A stretch of 64,000 nt of DNA, taken from Phialocephala subalpina (taxonomy: Eukaryota; Ascomycota; Leotiomycetes; Helotiales; Mollisiaceae). The notes below the pieces were generated by a model. It saw only the letters and a program-made list of their open reading frames with translations. It was not told the DNA's origin and did no database searches. This document shows, piece by piece, positions 54,570 to 64,000 of this stretch. The position numbers and the translations under genes are program-made. The stretch covers positions 171,126 to 235,125 of the forward strand of contig FJOG01000012.1 of NCBI GenBank assembly GCA_900073065.1. Reading direction: 5' to 3'. Every line of letters starts with the position of its first letter. Position 1 is the first letter of the stretch.

Positions 54570-56462
54570 TCAGCATTCTATGTAGGCAGACTTTGCCGAC
54601 GGTATCTCAATCACCAAGTCCCTTCCCCACTCATTCCACATTTTATCCTCATCCTCGTCCTCAGAGTTGGGTTCGATATCATGCAAGTTCCCGACCTCAG
54701 CATCCCAATTTCCAGCGTCAAGTATAGCCTTAAACTCCCTCCCCGACGGACCCAACGCAACGAGTTCCTCGCTCCCAAGGTGCTCGCCAAGCATGACTTT
54801 GAACTCGCAAAGCGATCTGGTGTCGTTTAGTTTGATTCTTTTCCTCCTTGCTTCAGCTTCTTTGATTCTTCCTTCTATTGTCTCTTTGATATTTCGTAAT
54901 TCGTCTTCTTTAGTGAAGGGTATAGCATCGAGGTCGGAGGGTTCCCATTTACAGCAGGTGTGATTCGGGTAGAGAAGAGAATTGGCGAGAAGGCAGTCAC
55001 CAGCGATATCAGGGTATAGCCCAGTTCTCGAAATGCAATGTTCGTGAGCGGTTGGGTGGTAATAGGGGTGCGTGGAGTGATTGCTAAATTCTGATATGGC
55101 ACGTCGACATTTTTCATGAGGAGGATGGTAGTGTCGCGTTGCAAAGATGGTCGTATAGAGACAACGTGGGTCATTCCGATCACAGTGTCCATCGAGCAGA
55201 GGGTTATGCTCTGGCTTGTTCTCACTATATTTCTTGCGAATGGCAGCTGCTGGATCATTTATCGTGGCTGAATTGGTGAGAGATATGAATGGTTCCTCTC
55301 TACAGTCGCCCTTGGCAGGATCGAAGAGAAATGTTGCTCCGAAGAATTCTTCTGCATCCAGGTCGTCGAGTTCTTCGAGGGGAAGCTTCTCGTTTCTGGC
55401 GTCGACCGACGCTGAGCTGTCTCTTGTGTTGAACTGCGACGTTCTGCACAAACTCGAATCATCGTCTTCTTCATCGAAATCGCTCTCCAAGTCAATTGAT
55501 GGTCTTGATGGCAGCTGCGGATGAACTATGCTGTTCCTCAGCATGAAGGGCCATTTCGACTTGCGCTGCCCCTCGACCGCTATCGTGACGACCCTCCGCC
55601 ATAAGTCCGCGTTCTTCGACGTCGAAGCTGTTCTTTGGCTCTCAGCCACCTTCTTCTTTCCTTTATTTTCCCTCTGAGCATGCTCGACATCTGGTGATGT
55701 TGGTAGTGTAGGCAAGAGGGAGATGTTGGAGCCCACCAAATATGATGGTGGGGCGGTGGATGGACTTACAGCGACGCTTTCAGGGCCTTCCAGGATATAT
55801 CGAAGCTGGCGTTCGAACAGAGCCCGCGATTCTTGGATCGAGAGCAATGATTGACCGGTGAGTGGAGCATCTTTCGTCGAAATGTGAACTGTCTTAGTAG
55901 TCGAAGGCCTCCCATCCATGTGTTGGCAAATAAAGAAAGACCAGTAAACGTATCTCTTCGACCCATGTAGCTTCTGCTGCCGGGTCTTTCCTCCAGGCGT
56001 CCACAACTCCTGACCAGGCCCGCGAATCTTAGGATACCAACACACTTGATTGATTTGAATGATGCCGCTTTCGAAAGTTCGTAGATTGATGACTGGGACG
56101 CATTCTTCGTAGCCATTCGTCTCCACGGCTATTAAGATCCAGAACTTATCTCCGTACTTGTACGAGAAATCGTCAGAGGGAGAACTGTCGAATAAGGCCA
56201 CACCGTGAACGTTGACAGAGGACGTGTCTCTACTGACTTGCGACTTCTCGTAGGCGTCGCTTGAATCCTTTTCGATGTCTGACCTTGGGATAAAGCAAAC
56301 GAAGTTCTGTTCTTCGCCGTTGTAACGTCTGACAGGTACTTCGGAAGCAGTATTTGATATCGACATTGGTGACTGGACAACAACTCGTTCGCTTTTTTGC
56401 CCCCACCTTTTTGGCTTTGCAATGAGCACATATTTTCGAACTGGCACCCTACAGTCCAACAT
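54570..56462 (-). CDS. Unknown protein, 630 residues, with His/Cys-rich region
   Basis: This is a single long open frame. An alternative start is the Met at 56366 (MSISNTASEVPVRRYNGEEQ), which would remove 32 residues. The first 220 residues look folded (FWILIAVETNGYEECVPVIN; KRYVYWSFFICQHMDG). Residues 220-400 are acidic and disordered. A stretch encoded around 54940-55215 is rich in His and Cys (HCDRNDPRC, HYHPPHEKC, HEHCISRTG, HTCCKWEP) and could bind zinc. A basic helical segment (EGRIKEAEARRKRIKL) and an acidic C-terminus follow. No family was recognised. The length, even codon use and lack of stops make a real gene likely. Confidence 0.7.
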   Translation of the reverse strand: MLDCRVPVRKYVLIAKPKRWGQKSERVVVQSPMSISNTASEVPVRRYNGEEQNFVCFIPRSDIEKDSSDAYEKSQVSRDTSSVNVHGVALFDSSPSDDFSYKYGDKFWILIAVETNGYEECVPVINLRTFESGIIQINQVCWYPKIRGPGQELWTPGGKTRQQKLHGSKRYVYWSFFICQHMDGRPSTTKTVHISTKDAPLTGQSLLSIQESRALFERQLRYILEGPESVAVSPSTAPPSYLVGSNISLLPTLPTSPDVEHAQRENKGKKKVAESQRTASTSKNADLWRRVVTIAVEGQRKSKWPFMLRNSIVHPQLPSRPSIDLESDFDEEDDDSSLCRTSQFNTRDSSASVDARNEKLPLEELDDLDAEEFFGATFLFDPAKGDCREEPFISLTNSATINDPAAAIRKKYSENKPEHNPLLDGHCDRNDPRCLYTTIFATRHYHPPHEKCRRAISEFSNHSTHPYYHPTAHEHCISRTGLYPDIAGDCLLANSLLYPNHTCCKWEPSDLDAIPFTKEDELRNIKETIEGRIKEAEARRKRIKLNDTRSLCEFKVMLGEHLGSEELVALGPSGREFKAILDAGNWDAEVGNLHDIEPNSEDEDEDKMWNEWGRDLVIEIPSAKSAYIEC

Positions 56463-57182
56463 TTTCTATGACCTGAAAGTACTCGTTCAACGAAGTCATT
56501 TAACGCATCGGAAATACGAAACGAAGGTATTTCTGAAAAATTGTGTGAGCAGTGCGGCCCAGGCGCCTTTTAAGGCCTGCTATCGCTTGCAGAAGCTGAA
56601 GCCTCTTCGGGAAGGATTCTCAGGAGGTTGCCACAGAATGAGGAAGAGCCGTTCAACCCTGTCGAACCGAACTTTCGGGACACTCTCTAAGATCACATTA
56701 TACTAAAAATCTGCCAATGTAATACCGCCCGTTCTATCACATTTTCCTTGTTGCATCAGCTTCTGGTGCACCACCAACCTTGACCGATTGCAAAGCACAG
56801 AAATCTGCGGGGACTTCCCAAAAGCAACCACACTTACGAATTAGATGCTGAAACCGTGCCCTGCCAGGTCCATCGAAAAAAGGTGGTTGCCAACAACGCG
56901 TGACTCTCTCCACGCCGCCCAGAATGAATCAGCCACTCATGCACGAACAACTGCTTGGGGAAATGGCCCAGAACGATGTCCACAACCTGAAATGATTCTG
57001 GGGATCGGGAGAGTCTGTGCTTGAGTGTAGAGTGATGGAAGCGGAGTTTTGATTATGTATGATGGACCCTCACCACGGGTGCAGACTCCTCCTTCTGCAG
57101 ATACCTGTATGTCCCGGGGGAAAGCCGCCCAAAAAAGCCAGCGGTTGGAGAAAATGGTCTCTTGGACTCCTACTCTCAAGGA
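56463..57182. other. Intergenic region without a gene
   Basis: It comprises the 5' flank of the 630-residue gene and the 3' flank of AIM11. Short frames only. Confidence 0.5.
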
Positions 57183-57719
57183 TCACGACTTCTTCTCCTC
57201 GTCCTTTTCGTCTTTCTCGTCTTTTTCGTCCGCCTTGTCCTTTATTCCTTTCTCTGCGCGAAGCGCCTTGAACTCCTTTCTGGCAAGCACTGTAGCGAAC
57301 CATTCCTCAATCTCTTGCTCGGCATCCTCGTCCGTCCGGATCGGATCCACGCCCAGATTCGTCCGTACCTTCTTCCTCATGTCGTCCAACGATGCGATAT
57401 CAAACGCCCAAATCAGTCCTCCAGTCATCATTATGCCCACGCTGAAAACGTTTATCGTTGCGATGTTCAGGGCCTCGAATGCCTCCATTGCGCCATTTAC
57501 TTCGTAGTTCAGTCGATTGCTTGGTTGGTAGAATTTGGGTATTGATGCTTTGTATCGGCGGACGATCGATCTTCGTGTGATGGCTGTGGCAATTGCAAAG
57601 AAACCTGCGCCTGCAGCAAAAAGGCCTAACTGCCGCCGCGCTCGCTGCGAGAAGAAGGATGATTGTGACTCGGATGCTGGGGATGTTTGTGGACCGCGTG
57701 TGGATTCAGGATCGGCCAT
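57183..57719 (-). CDS. AIM11: AIM11-family mitochondrial membrane protein
   Basis: The protein has 178 residues from the ATG at 57719 (MADPESTRGPQTSPASESQS); a second in-frame ATG lies at 57743. Two hydrophobic segments are visible, LGLFAAGAGFFAIATAI and ALNIATINVFSVGIMMTGGL, separated by the basic block TRRSIVRRYKASIPKFYQPS, the pattern of the fungal AIM11 family. The C-terminal region has LDDMRKKVRTNLGVD and ends in a lysine/glutamate tail with a tandem DEK array. The family is named from a yeast screen for altered mitochondrial inheritance, and its molecular role is unknown. No intron. Confidence 0.85.
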   Translation of the reverse strand: MADPESTRGPQTSPASESQSSFFSQRARRQLGLFAAGAGFFAIATAITRRSIVRRYKASIPKFYQPSNRLNYEVNGAMEAFEALNIATINVFSVGIMMTGGLIWAFDIASLDDMRKKVRTNLGVDPIRTDEDAEQEIEEWFATVLARKEFKALRAEKGIKDKADEKDEKDEKDEEKKS

Positions 57720-58148
57720 TGTGGGATGTTGCAGGAAGGCCATCGAGAAAAATTTATGACAAGTACAGAGTGTCCATTCAGAGAATCCCAAGATGGCGAG
57801 TCTGCAGAAGAAAGGCGAGTGTTGTTCTGGGTATGGAGCTGGGAAGCTGTAGAAAGAGCTCTGTTCGGAGCTCTTTGCGATATTTTTAGCGCCTCGCTTC
57901 GGAGCTGCAGGGGTCGGACTCGGACTTATGCTTCAATGCACATTTTCTGGCATTCCCTTCAACCGTTCAAAGCATAAGCGATGATGCTCTTTGAGTTTGA
58001 AAATAGAGGTGCCTAAAGCGTTCCTTATGAGCCAACACTGATTTGAACCTCACTTTCTTCTGGAATCAACAAAGCCTGTCAGCTTTTTCAAATGTATGTA
58101 CAACTTATTCCAATTGGTATCTATATACCTCTACGGATGGACAATTAC
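57720..58148. other. Intergenic region without a gene
   Basis: It comprises the AIM11 5' flank and the glutathione transferase 3' flank. Nothing else was recognised. Confidence 0.5.
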
Positions 58149-58946
58149 TTAGCCCAAGTAGGCGTCACTGCTGAAGAATTTCTTGATGTTTGGTCTGCTT
58201 TGCACTGCATCTGCCAATTGCACCAGTCTCGGATACTCCTGAAGCCCCTTCCGTCCGTCTTGAATCAAGTTCTCGTCATGCAGTAACTGGAACAACACAA
58301 AGTCGGCGTATGTCATTTTACTCCCGATGACATATGGTCCTCGACGTGAGAGATCGGAGCCTTTCAAATGTGTTTCAATCGCATTCAAGAACCTCTTTCG
58401 ATCCCCTTGCTGGTGCTTAGGATAATCCTCCTTCTGGTTGTCCGAGAAAAACGCTGCGATGAAAAGTGTCCTCCCTTGTTTTGTTAGCGATTACGAGCTG
58501 TCTCTGAGAGGAACAGAGCTCACAATCGATTACAATATCACAGATCGCATCTGCCCAGTACTTCTCATCCTCCGTCTTTCCATCATATGCTCCTAATTGA
58601 CGCCCCCAATGTCGAAGGATAGCATAACTTTGAGTAAGAATCTTTCCGCCTGGCATTTCAATAACTGGGATGTTGCCTGTCGGATTCATCTCCGCAACTG
58701 GACCAGATCGCTTGTACTTTGGCCATTCCTCGAAAGTATACCGGACATCTTTGTACGCAGCTCCCGCATCCTGTGGGAAAGTCAACAGCCATTTCATAAA
58801 TCATCCGATACACAACCTACAATAAGCAGAAGACGAACTGCTTGACCTCGGCCGCGGGACTGGAAGTCAAAATAATGAATGATGGGAACGCCGCCAATTG
58901 CCTTGTTGGCTGCACTCTCAATGTCGTAGGTAAATTCGTGAGGCAT
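58149..58946 (-). CDS. Glutathione S-transferase
   Basis: Exons are 58946-58821, 58770-58524 and 58474-58149, giving 232 residues. The thioredoxin-fold half starts PIIHYFDFQSRGRGQAVRLL, with the tyrosine in the position used by Tyr-type GSTs. It contains GNIPVIEMPGGKILTQSYAI (the cis-Pro and the glutamate/serine turn that bind glutathione). The helical C-terminal domain includes GPYVIGSKMTYADFVLFQLL, the conserved N-capping box with Asp. It resembles sigma-class-like fungal GSTs. It conjugates glutathione to electrophiles, and the substrate is unknown. The second intron ends in AACAAG, a non-YAG acceptor, but the join IVID-W-RTLFIAAFF is coherent. A TATA box lies upstream in an inverted repeat. 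Confidence 0.92.
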
Positions 58947-59024
58947 ATTGGTTTTCTCTCTCGAATTTAGGTATGCGAAAAGATGATTACTGGAAACTGA
59001 TCACTTATTCTCGAATGCGGGGTA

Positions 59025-59049
59025 CCTTGAGGAGTATATAAACTCAAGG
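59025..59049 (-). promoter_or_regulatory. TATA box inside a perfect inverted repeat, GST promoter
   Basis: CCTTGAG (59025-59031) and CTCAAGG (59043-59049) are perfect 7-bp arms around an 11-bp centre. On the minus strand the centre reads TTTATATACTC, a TATA element about 90 bp before the GST start codon. Two CGAGCTAT boxes lie just upstream (59050-59085). Confidence 0.6.
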
Positions 59050-60544
59050 TCCCTCGAGCTATTATGACGTTCGAGCTATCGACTTAGTGCTTGAACGGTC
59101 TCGATCATCCCTCGGGCTACAGGAAACTTCAATTGGATGCCCACTCCAGCACTGCGAACCGATTCCGAGGAAAGCAAATATTCACGATCCGACATCGTAC
59201 CAATCGAGAGAAATAGCTGCGACGGACGGACTGGAGATTGTCTGGCTTAGATGAAAGCATCATAAATATTCCAGCCTTTTAAGCGTACGCCTTGTTACAC
59301 AAGCAAGACAAGTGCATAGAAGACAACCTATGGTGGCAGGTACGAAATGGAGCAGGTACTTTCTGTGCTGAGGCAAGAAGTGAGAGTTCTCATTCTTAAC
59401 ATTTTCTGTAGAACATCGGTGTCATTTTGGTTACCTTCGTCCTCTCAGAAGTGTGCAAGGTCATATTCTGATACATACATCAACGCGTCGTCACTGTGGC
59501 TTTCAAAAAATGCCGAACAGGAGAGAATGCTTCAATTGGCGCGTCTTCCTCAAGCCTCAAATGTCGGCAGTGCCATGGAACATCTGCAATTGGATGACAA
59601 GGTCTGATATCAATCCATATTTTATGTTGTTTCAGTATGGAATCCTGATGTTTGGCTGCTGGCTTTCATGGTGACACTTTTGCAGCAAGTTATCACGTGA
59701 AAGCATCAATAGCTCACCAGTCCCGCAAAAATCGCCCCTCGAGCATTGTAGCCGATTAGGAGCTTTTATTGATATGGCATAGATGGCTGCAGTTGTCTGA
59801 GCATTTTGCTTGCTTTCCCCCTGTTACACCAGCATACTTCTCTTTAGCAGGCGTAATTCTGACAGATTCTCTACGCCGCCTTCTTTTGTTTGATCACCAT
59901 TGCATAATCAGGAAGAATTTAGATAGATTTCGGACCTATCTCCCTTCCAATTGTATGGGGGCGATATGCTCGCCACTGACGATTGTCTCAGCTCCGCTTG
60001 GAGATCTCTGTCAGATTTCACTTCAATGTGACACCAATAGTTACACAATACCTTCTAGCAATTTTTAGCTCTCTGCTCCGGCACGGACGAAGCGCCAATT
60101 GTTATACCGAAGATGCGGAGACCAGGCTCTTGTGCTACCCATTTTGCAGTCATCCATCTGCCATTCCTCCATTTTGTGGAAGAAGACATGCTCTTATCCG
60201 AGTATCATAGACGTGCAGTGCACAACATATAAAGAGGAATATGCAAGCGTGAACAAGTGATAAAGCAATGCAGATGACCATCTAATTGGCGAAATCCATC
60301 TGAAGATTTGCTAAAGCACTGCTTTTGGTTGATCAAGTTGTGCTTTGAAGTAGCCACTGTGTACACAGTGACGTGAAAAGCATTATGAATAGCCTTTCAC
60401 TCTGGCGGCAGTCTGTATAAGCATCGGGGAACCATCCACCAGAAGTTTGGTTTCTGCTTCATCGCACTTTTTTCATCATACAAGCATATCACCTACAAGC
60501 ATCATCTTCCACTTCTTCGGAATTCTCCATCTTTCAAAATCACT
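59050..60544. other. 1.5 kb without a gene
   Basis: This is the 5' flank of the GST gene and then unremarkable sequence. Short frames at 59347-59607 and 59769-60068 have no supporting features. No RNA gene was recognised. Confidence 0.45.
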
Positions 60545-62203
60545 ATGAAGACTGTTACCATCCTGTCCTTCCTTGGACTTCTCGTCTCGACGAGCTTTTT
60601 GCTCCCTCCCACCTCGCTGAGAAGGATATCAACATCTTTCTCCACCAGACAGCGCCAAACAGCCCGCGAAATCCTTTGGTGGACCGTTGCCTCCAGGTAC
60701 ATACATCGTTACCAACGTTGCGCAAGGATTCCAGACTGGCCGCCGCGATATTTTCCCTCCCTTCGTTCCGGCACCAGTTGAAAGCGGATAATCCTACTGC
60801 CATACATGCATATACTCAAGATGCTGTCCACGCTCTCTCGACTTTGTTCTAATTTGTTGCAGGATCGATACAGGGAGCGGAGCAGGATGGTTCGCAGACC
60901 CGAATCTCAATCAACAAGCAGGTGTTGTACTTCTCGTGGAGTCCTGACTGACACAGACATCAGCTTAGCATCAGGCCTACGATTGGCTTGCCCATGGGGA
61001 TATTCCAGTTCAAGCCTGTGAAATGCTGTCATCGTGAAGTCCTCGGAGAGAGTCAGCATCGATATCAATATCATCGTTAAAGAAAAGCTCTGAGTTGCAG
61101 GCTTGCACTCTTGGTCATCGAGACTATTCGTCGAAGCGAGGACGAGAAGGTGGCGGCGAGACGACGGCGGCATTCTTTCCTACTTCCGGTCCTTTCCGCG
61201 TTGAGCGGATCATGTTTTTCCTAAGTCTCCTTCCGTCCGTTCAATGCAGATGGGATCTGCTGTTTGCTCGCCTTGGCCTCAGGCATGGCAACGTTCCCTC
61301 ACAGTTATTTGATCTCATAATCTCCAATCTTGTCACATCTGATACAACCGAGCTCTTCAATTCGCCTGATTACGAGGCTGGATATGAAAAGGTCTGTTGA
61401 AGACATTTTCAGCCCCCATAGGCTGATGCTCTTGTCCTGCCCTGCGAGACACTGTTCTCCACTGCTCCAGGTCTTCAGCTTTATGAGTCCCCCCAAGAGC
61501 GAGGCAGGAGGCCTCAACTTCCTGCAAGTCATCCAATTCATCCAATTCATCCAATTCTCCCTTCCACTAGCACATTTCGACCTTCACAACTGACACATTG
61601 AAGCCACATATCTCCCTTGATCACCTAACCATGAAGCTGTTGGAGATTAGTCCCATGCCGTGCTGGCATTCTTCATTGATTTCAAGGCTCCTTCCTTGTA
61701 TATCAACCCCGGAGTGTCCGTGGAAGAAGTTTCTCAGGGGTTGAGAGGGGAACTACCGCCACGCAAGATCCCTGAAAACATGGGGCTGCCGCTACGAAGC
61801 GCCTTGTCCACACAGATCAAGCCAACATTTCTCCAACAACCAATCCCAGCATCGAGGCTTCCGTTGACGGGTACGAGATACGTGCTCACGGACCCTCTCA
61901 ATATGTGACACTCGAGTTCACACTGCTGAATTCAGGCGCGTTCCTTTTCCACGTCTCCAGACCCGGAATCAATCCTGCATTCGCCCGGATGGACGCCTCA
62001 AATGTTGGCTCCTTGATGACGTATAGCCAGGGAGGAACTTACCCAACAATGTCCCAGCTGTTTCGAGATAGTATGCAGCTTCCTCCCAACTCGGTAAACG
62101 CGATGCACGAATCTGTCATCTCTTCAGATCAAAAGTCCGATCTGCATTGCCAGGTCATGAATGTCCCAATCTGTTGGACCCAGGAATCCGGTCGACCCTG
62201 GTG
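60545..62203 (+). pseudogene. Decayed coding region beginning with a signal peptide
   Basis: An ATG at 60545 opens a convincing signal peptide (MKTVTILSFLGLLVSTS), but the frame soon becomes Arg-rich and stops at 60781. Protein-like sequence lies in another frame, PAKSFGGPLPPGTYIVTNVA followed by QGFQTGRRD, before a stop near 60783. An acceptor-like TTTGTTGCAG at about 60863 leads into RIDTGSGAGWFADPNLNQQA. From about 61776 to 62203 there is a 140-codon open frame without a starting ATG, containing VDGYEIRAHGPSQYVTLEF and FHVSRPGINPAFARMDA. I could not connect these with normal introns. It may be one degenerate secreted-protein gene, or several. No family was recognised. Confidence 0.35.
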
Positions 62204-62582
62204 AGTTCACACCAAATGGTCAAAGCGTAATGAGGGGACCTTCAGCTGCCCCCGCTCATTGAACGCCAACTCATTTCCAGTGACATTCCAGTCTGCCAGC
62301 CACATGCCTGACTGGAGAACATTTGTCCACAGCAGTGGTCCAGCGGGCTTTTTACCAGAGTGGTGAGCCCTTAGGATCATCAAGATTAGCAATCCCTTGA
62401 TGATCGACAGACCCATAAGAGTTTCGAATGCGCAAAGGAGAAGAGCTTCTAAGCTTTCACGACCGTCTGTTGCTACAACTCAGATAACCTCTACTTCAAC
62501 GATCTTCTTCCATCAACAGCGGTGAAGTAAGTCAGGTCATCTTCGCACATAAAGATATCAAGCTGACAGTACTGAGCAAAGA

Positions 62583-63444
62583 ATGGCGGCTTCCTTGACT
62601 AATGTCATTGGCCACATCACCAACGTTAGAGGCTCGAGATCGGAAATTGAACGTCCATTGGAATGGCCGCAGCGGCAACTTGCCAACTTTCTCGAGGAAT
62701 GCCATACGCTTCATACATCACATGGCATCCTTCGCCGGCACAAGACCTTAATGAGATGGCTTCGGGAAAGGGAAGCTAGTCGCAGTCCTTCCTTGGAACG
62801 ACTCTGTGTTGAGGTGGTAGATCGTCTCATCCGAGCTGTGAAGAAGCTAGAGAAGCTGCGAATGTGGGCTAGGGCTGCTGGCAATACTTCTCTTCCCAAT
62901 GGCGCACTCAGCGATCGTCATATCGTAATCTCCTCCCTTCAAGACATCCTGGAAGCTTTCAAATTGTTCTCCATTGTGAGCACGGATGAGGATTTTAACG
63001 AGCTGAACAACAAGATGGTGGTGCTTGAGTATGCGCGGAGGACGTACGCGCTGATGATCATACTTCTTCAAATCCTATATCCGTATGGCAGCGACCTCGC
63101 TTGGTCCCATGCAGCGTCGGATTATCTGCGAGCTACACAGCTGTGGGACTTTAAATTCGACAACGAGGACGAGTATGAGAGGATTAGCAATCCTACATGC
63201 CCTGGGGCCATCATTGATCAGGGATCAGTCCCAAGATCATGTCTTCCTGCCTACCCTCAGCCACCAATCGTGTGTCGAAACCCCGCACCGTATGGTAACA
63301 GGCTCCTTTTGAACCTCTTTAATTCGAACCAAAGTGAGTAATGCCTTTCTTCTTATCAAGCACTGACTGAACCCTCGAACAGATCACGCAGGTCACTCAG
63401 ATTGGTGCTCGGTACCCATGACTCCTTCAGCTCATCCGACATGA
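62583..63444 (+). CDS. Unknown helical protein
   Basis: The ATG at 62583 opens a long frame. A strong GTGAGT donor at 63334, a CTGAC branch site and a CAG acceptor at 63380-63382 suggest an intron (63334-63382). The model 62583-63333 plus 63383-63444 encodes 270 residues; without splicing the frame ends at 63341 (252 residues). The protein is basic and helix-rich (ERPLEWPQRQLANFLEECHT; CVEVVDRLIRAVKKLEKLRM) with a C-terminal Pro-rich part. The pattern recalls N-terminal helical regions of fungal NOD-like or heterokaryon-type proteins, but I cannot assign it. The function is unknown. Confidence 0.55.
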
Positions 63445-64000
63445 CAGATGTCGACATGTAAACATCAGTCTCTCGATCGACACTGTTCACGGAAGAGGCG
63501 AAAATTCCTCCTTTCTGTCCTCTCACAACCATTCATGTGCGTCGACTTCGACACATACCTCTTCTAGTGTCATTTCTCGACACAAAGACATTCGTTTCAG
63601 CGAATACCCTTTCCGGTTCACGAATCACAATATCACGACTCTCAATCGCCCTTTTTCCTTTCAATGTTCTTCGCACGCACGGAAGTATGCATTAACTTTC
63701 TTATGCACAACTTCGGCAGGATCGATTCATCTCATCTACCTTGCAATTCGCACAAACAACGCCCAACAACATCTGACATGGCGGGATTGGAGAAAATAAT
63801 CTATCCTGGGATCCACACGAACAACACCCAACAAGACCGAGCTGTTGCGGACAGCTTGTGATCATCACAGATCAGGACTCCCGGAACATTCTCCATTCCG
63901 CACCATCCAACAGTCTTGCTGGACAGGAAATAACCAAACAGCACTACTGTTCACTAAGAACAGACCAAGATGCTTTCTAACTACGACTCTCTCGAGCCAG
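63445..64000. other. Window end; possible start of a further gene
   Basis: It contains only short frames. The last possible start is an ATG at 63970 (MLSNYDSLEP), preceded by CCAAG and open to the edge of the window. It could be the first codons of a gene continuing outside, but ten codons prove nothing. Confidence 0.3.

Noticed and set aside
1..64000. CRISPR arrays, transposons, rRNA and tRNA genes
   Set aside because: I looked for regular spaced repeats, terminal repeats with transposase or reverse transcriptase motifs, and tRNA folds on both strands and found none that I could support.

Overview
The window is nuclear DNA of a filamentous ascomycete (Pezizomycotina; the gene families would suit a Leotiomycete-like fungus, but the class is inference). 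The evidence is short introns, mostly 45-120 nt, with GTRNGT-type donors and CTAAC/CTGAC branch points close to the acceptor. Fungal families also point this way: a Zn(II)2Cys6 factor, AIM11, an eukaryotic RNA-dependent RNA polymerase, a MAM3-type CNNM protein and small secreted cysteine proteins. Three runs of N interrupt it (207-797, 27828-28381, 41591-42040). I rebuilt exon structures by hand from reading-frame phase and family conservation. I assigned about 36 introns.

Left part (1-26 kb). After a gap and an (ATTTT)n array comes a small accessory-looking group: a full-length but catalytically eroded acyl-CoA synthetase homologue, an NmrA-like reductase and a Zn2Cys6 regulator. A 1512-residue RNA-dependent RNA polymerase (RNAi/meiotic silencing type) with an unusual repeated C-terminal tail follows. 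Next come mitochondrial D-lactate dehydrogenase, ribosomal protein eS4, a tandem pair of secreted proteins (one intact, one broken), a class I methyltransferase and aspartate-semialdehyde dehydrogenase (HOM2).

Middle part (26-48.5 kb). A gene-poor stretch carries a probably false assembly gap and a possible frame-broken small secreted cysteine-rich peptide. It is followed by a dense housekeeping block: MIX17 (twin CX9C), LRP1/RRP47 (exosome cofactor), a ketopantoate-reductase-fold protein with a mitochondrial-type leader, a decayed cyclophilin, an unknown membrane/coiled-coil protein, PDCD5, COQ4, a SET-domain methyltransferase, the MAM3 metal transporter, an RRM/RGG protein and SSS1 (Sec61 gamma).

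Right part (48.5-64 kb). Gene density falls. There are a small single-pass membrane protein, type II pantothenate kinase, a 630-residue unknown protein, AIM11 and a glutathione S-transferase with a TATA box inside a perfect inverted repeat. A decayed coding region and a helical unknown protein end the window.

There is no operon logic. The functional themes are mitochondrial (DLD, MIX17, COQ4, AIM11, the reductase-fold protein) and RNA-related (RdRP, LRP1, RRM protein, eS4). The most interesting signals are the eroded acyl-CoA synthetase, the triple SPLE(K/E)L tail of the RdRP, the duplicated and half-broken secreted gene pair, the cyclophilin relic, the 12-nt microexon of SSS1, and the number of introns ending in AAG.
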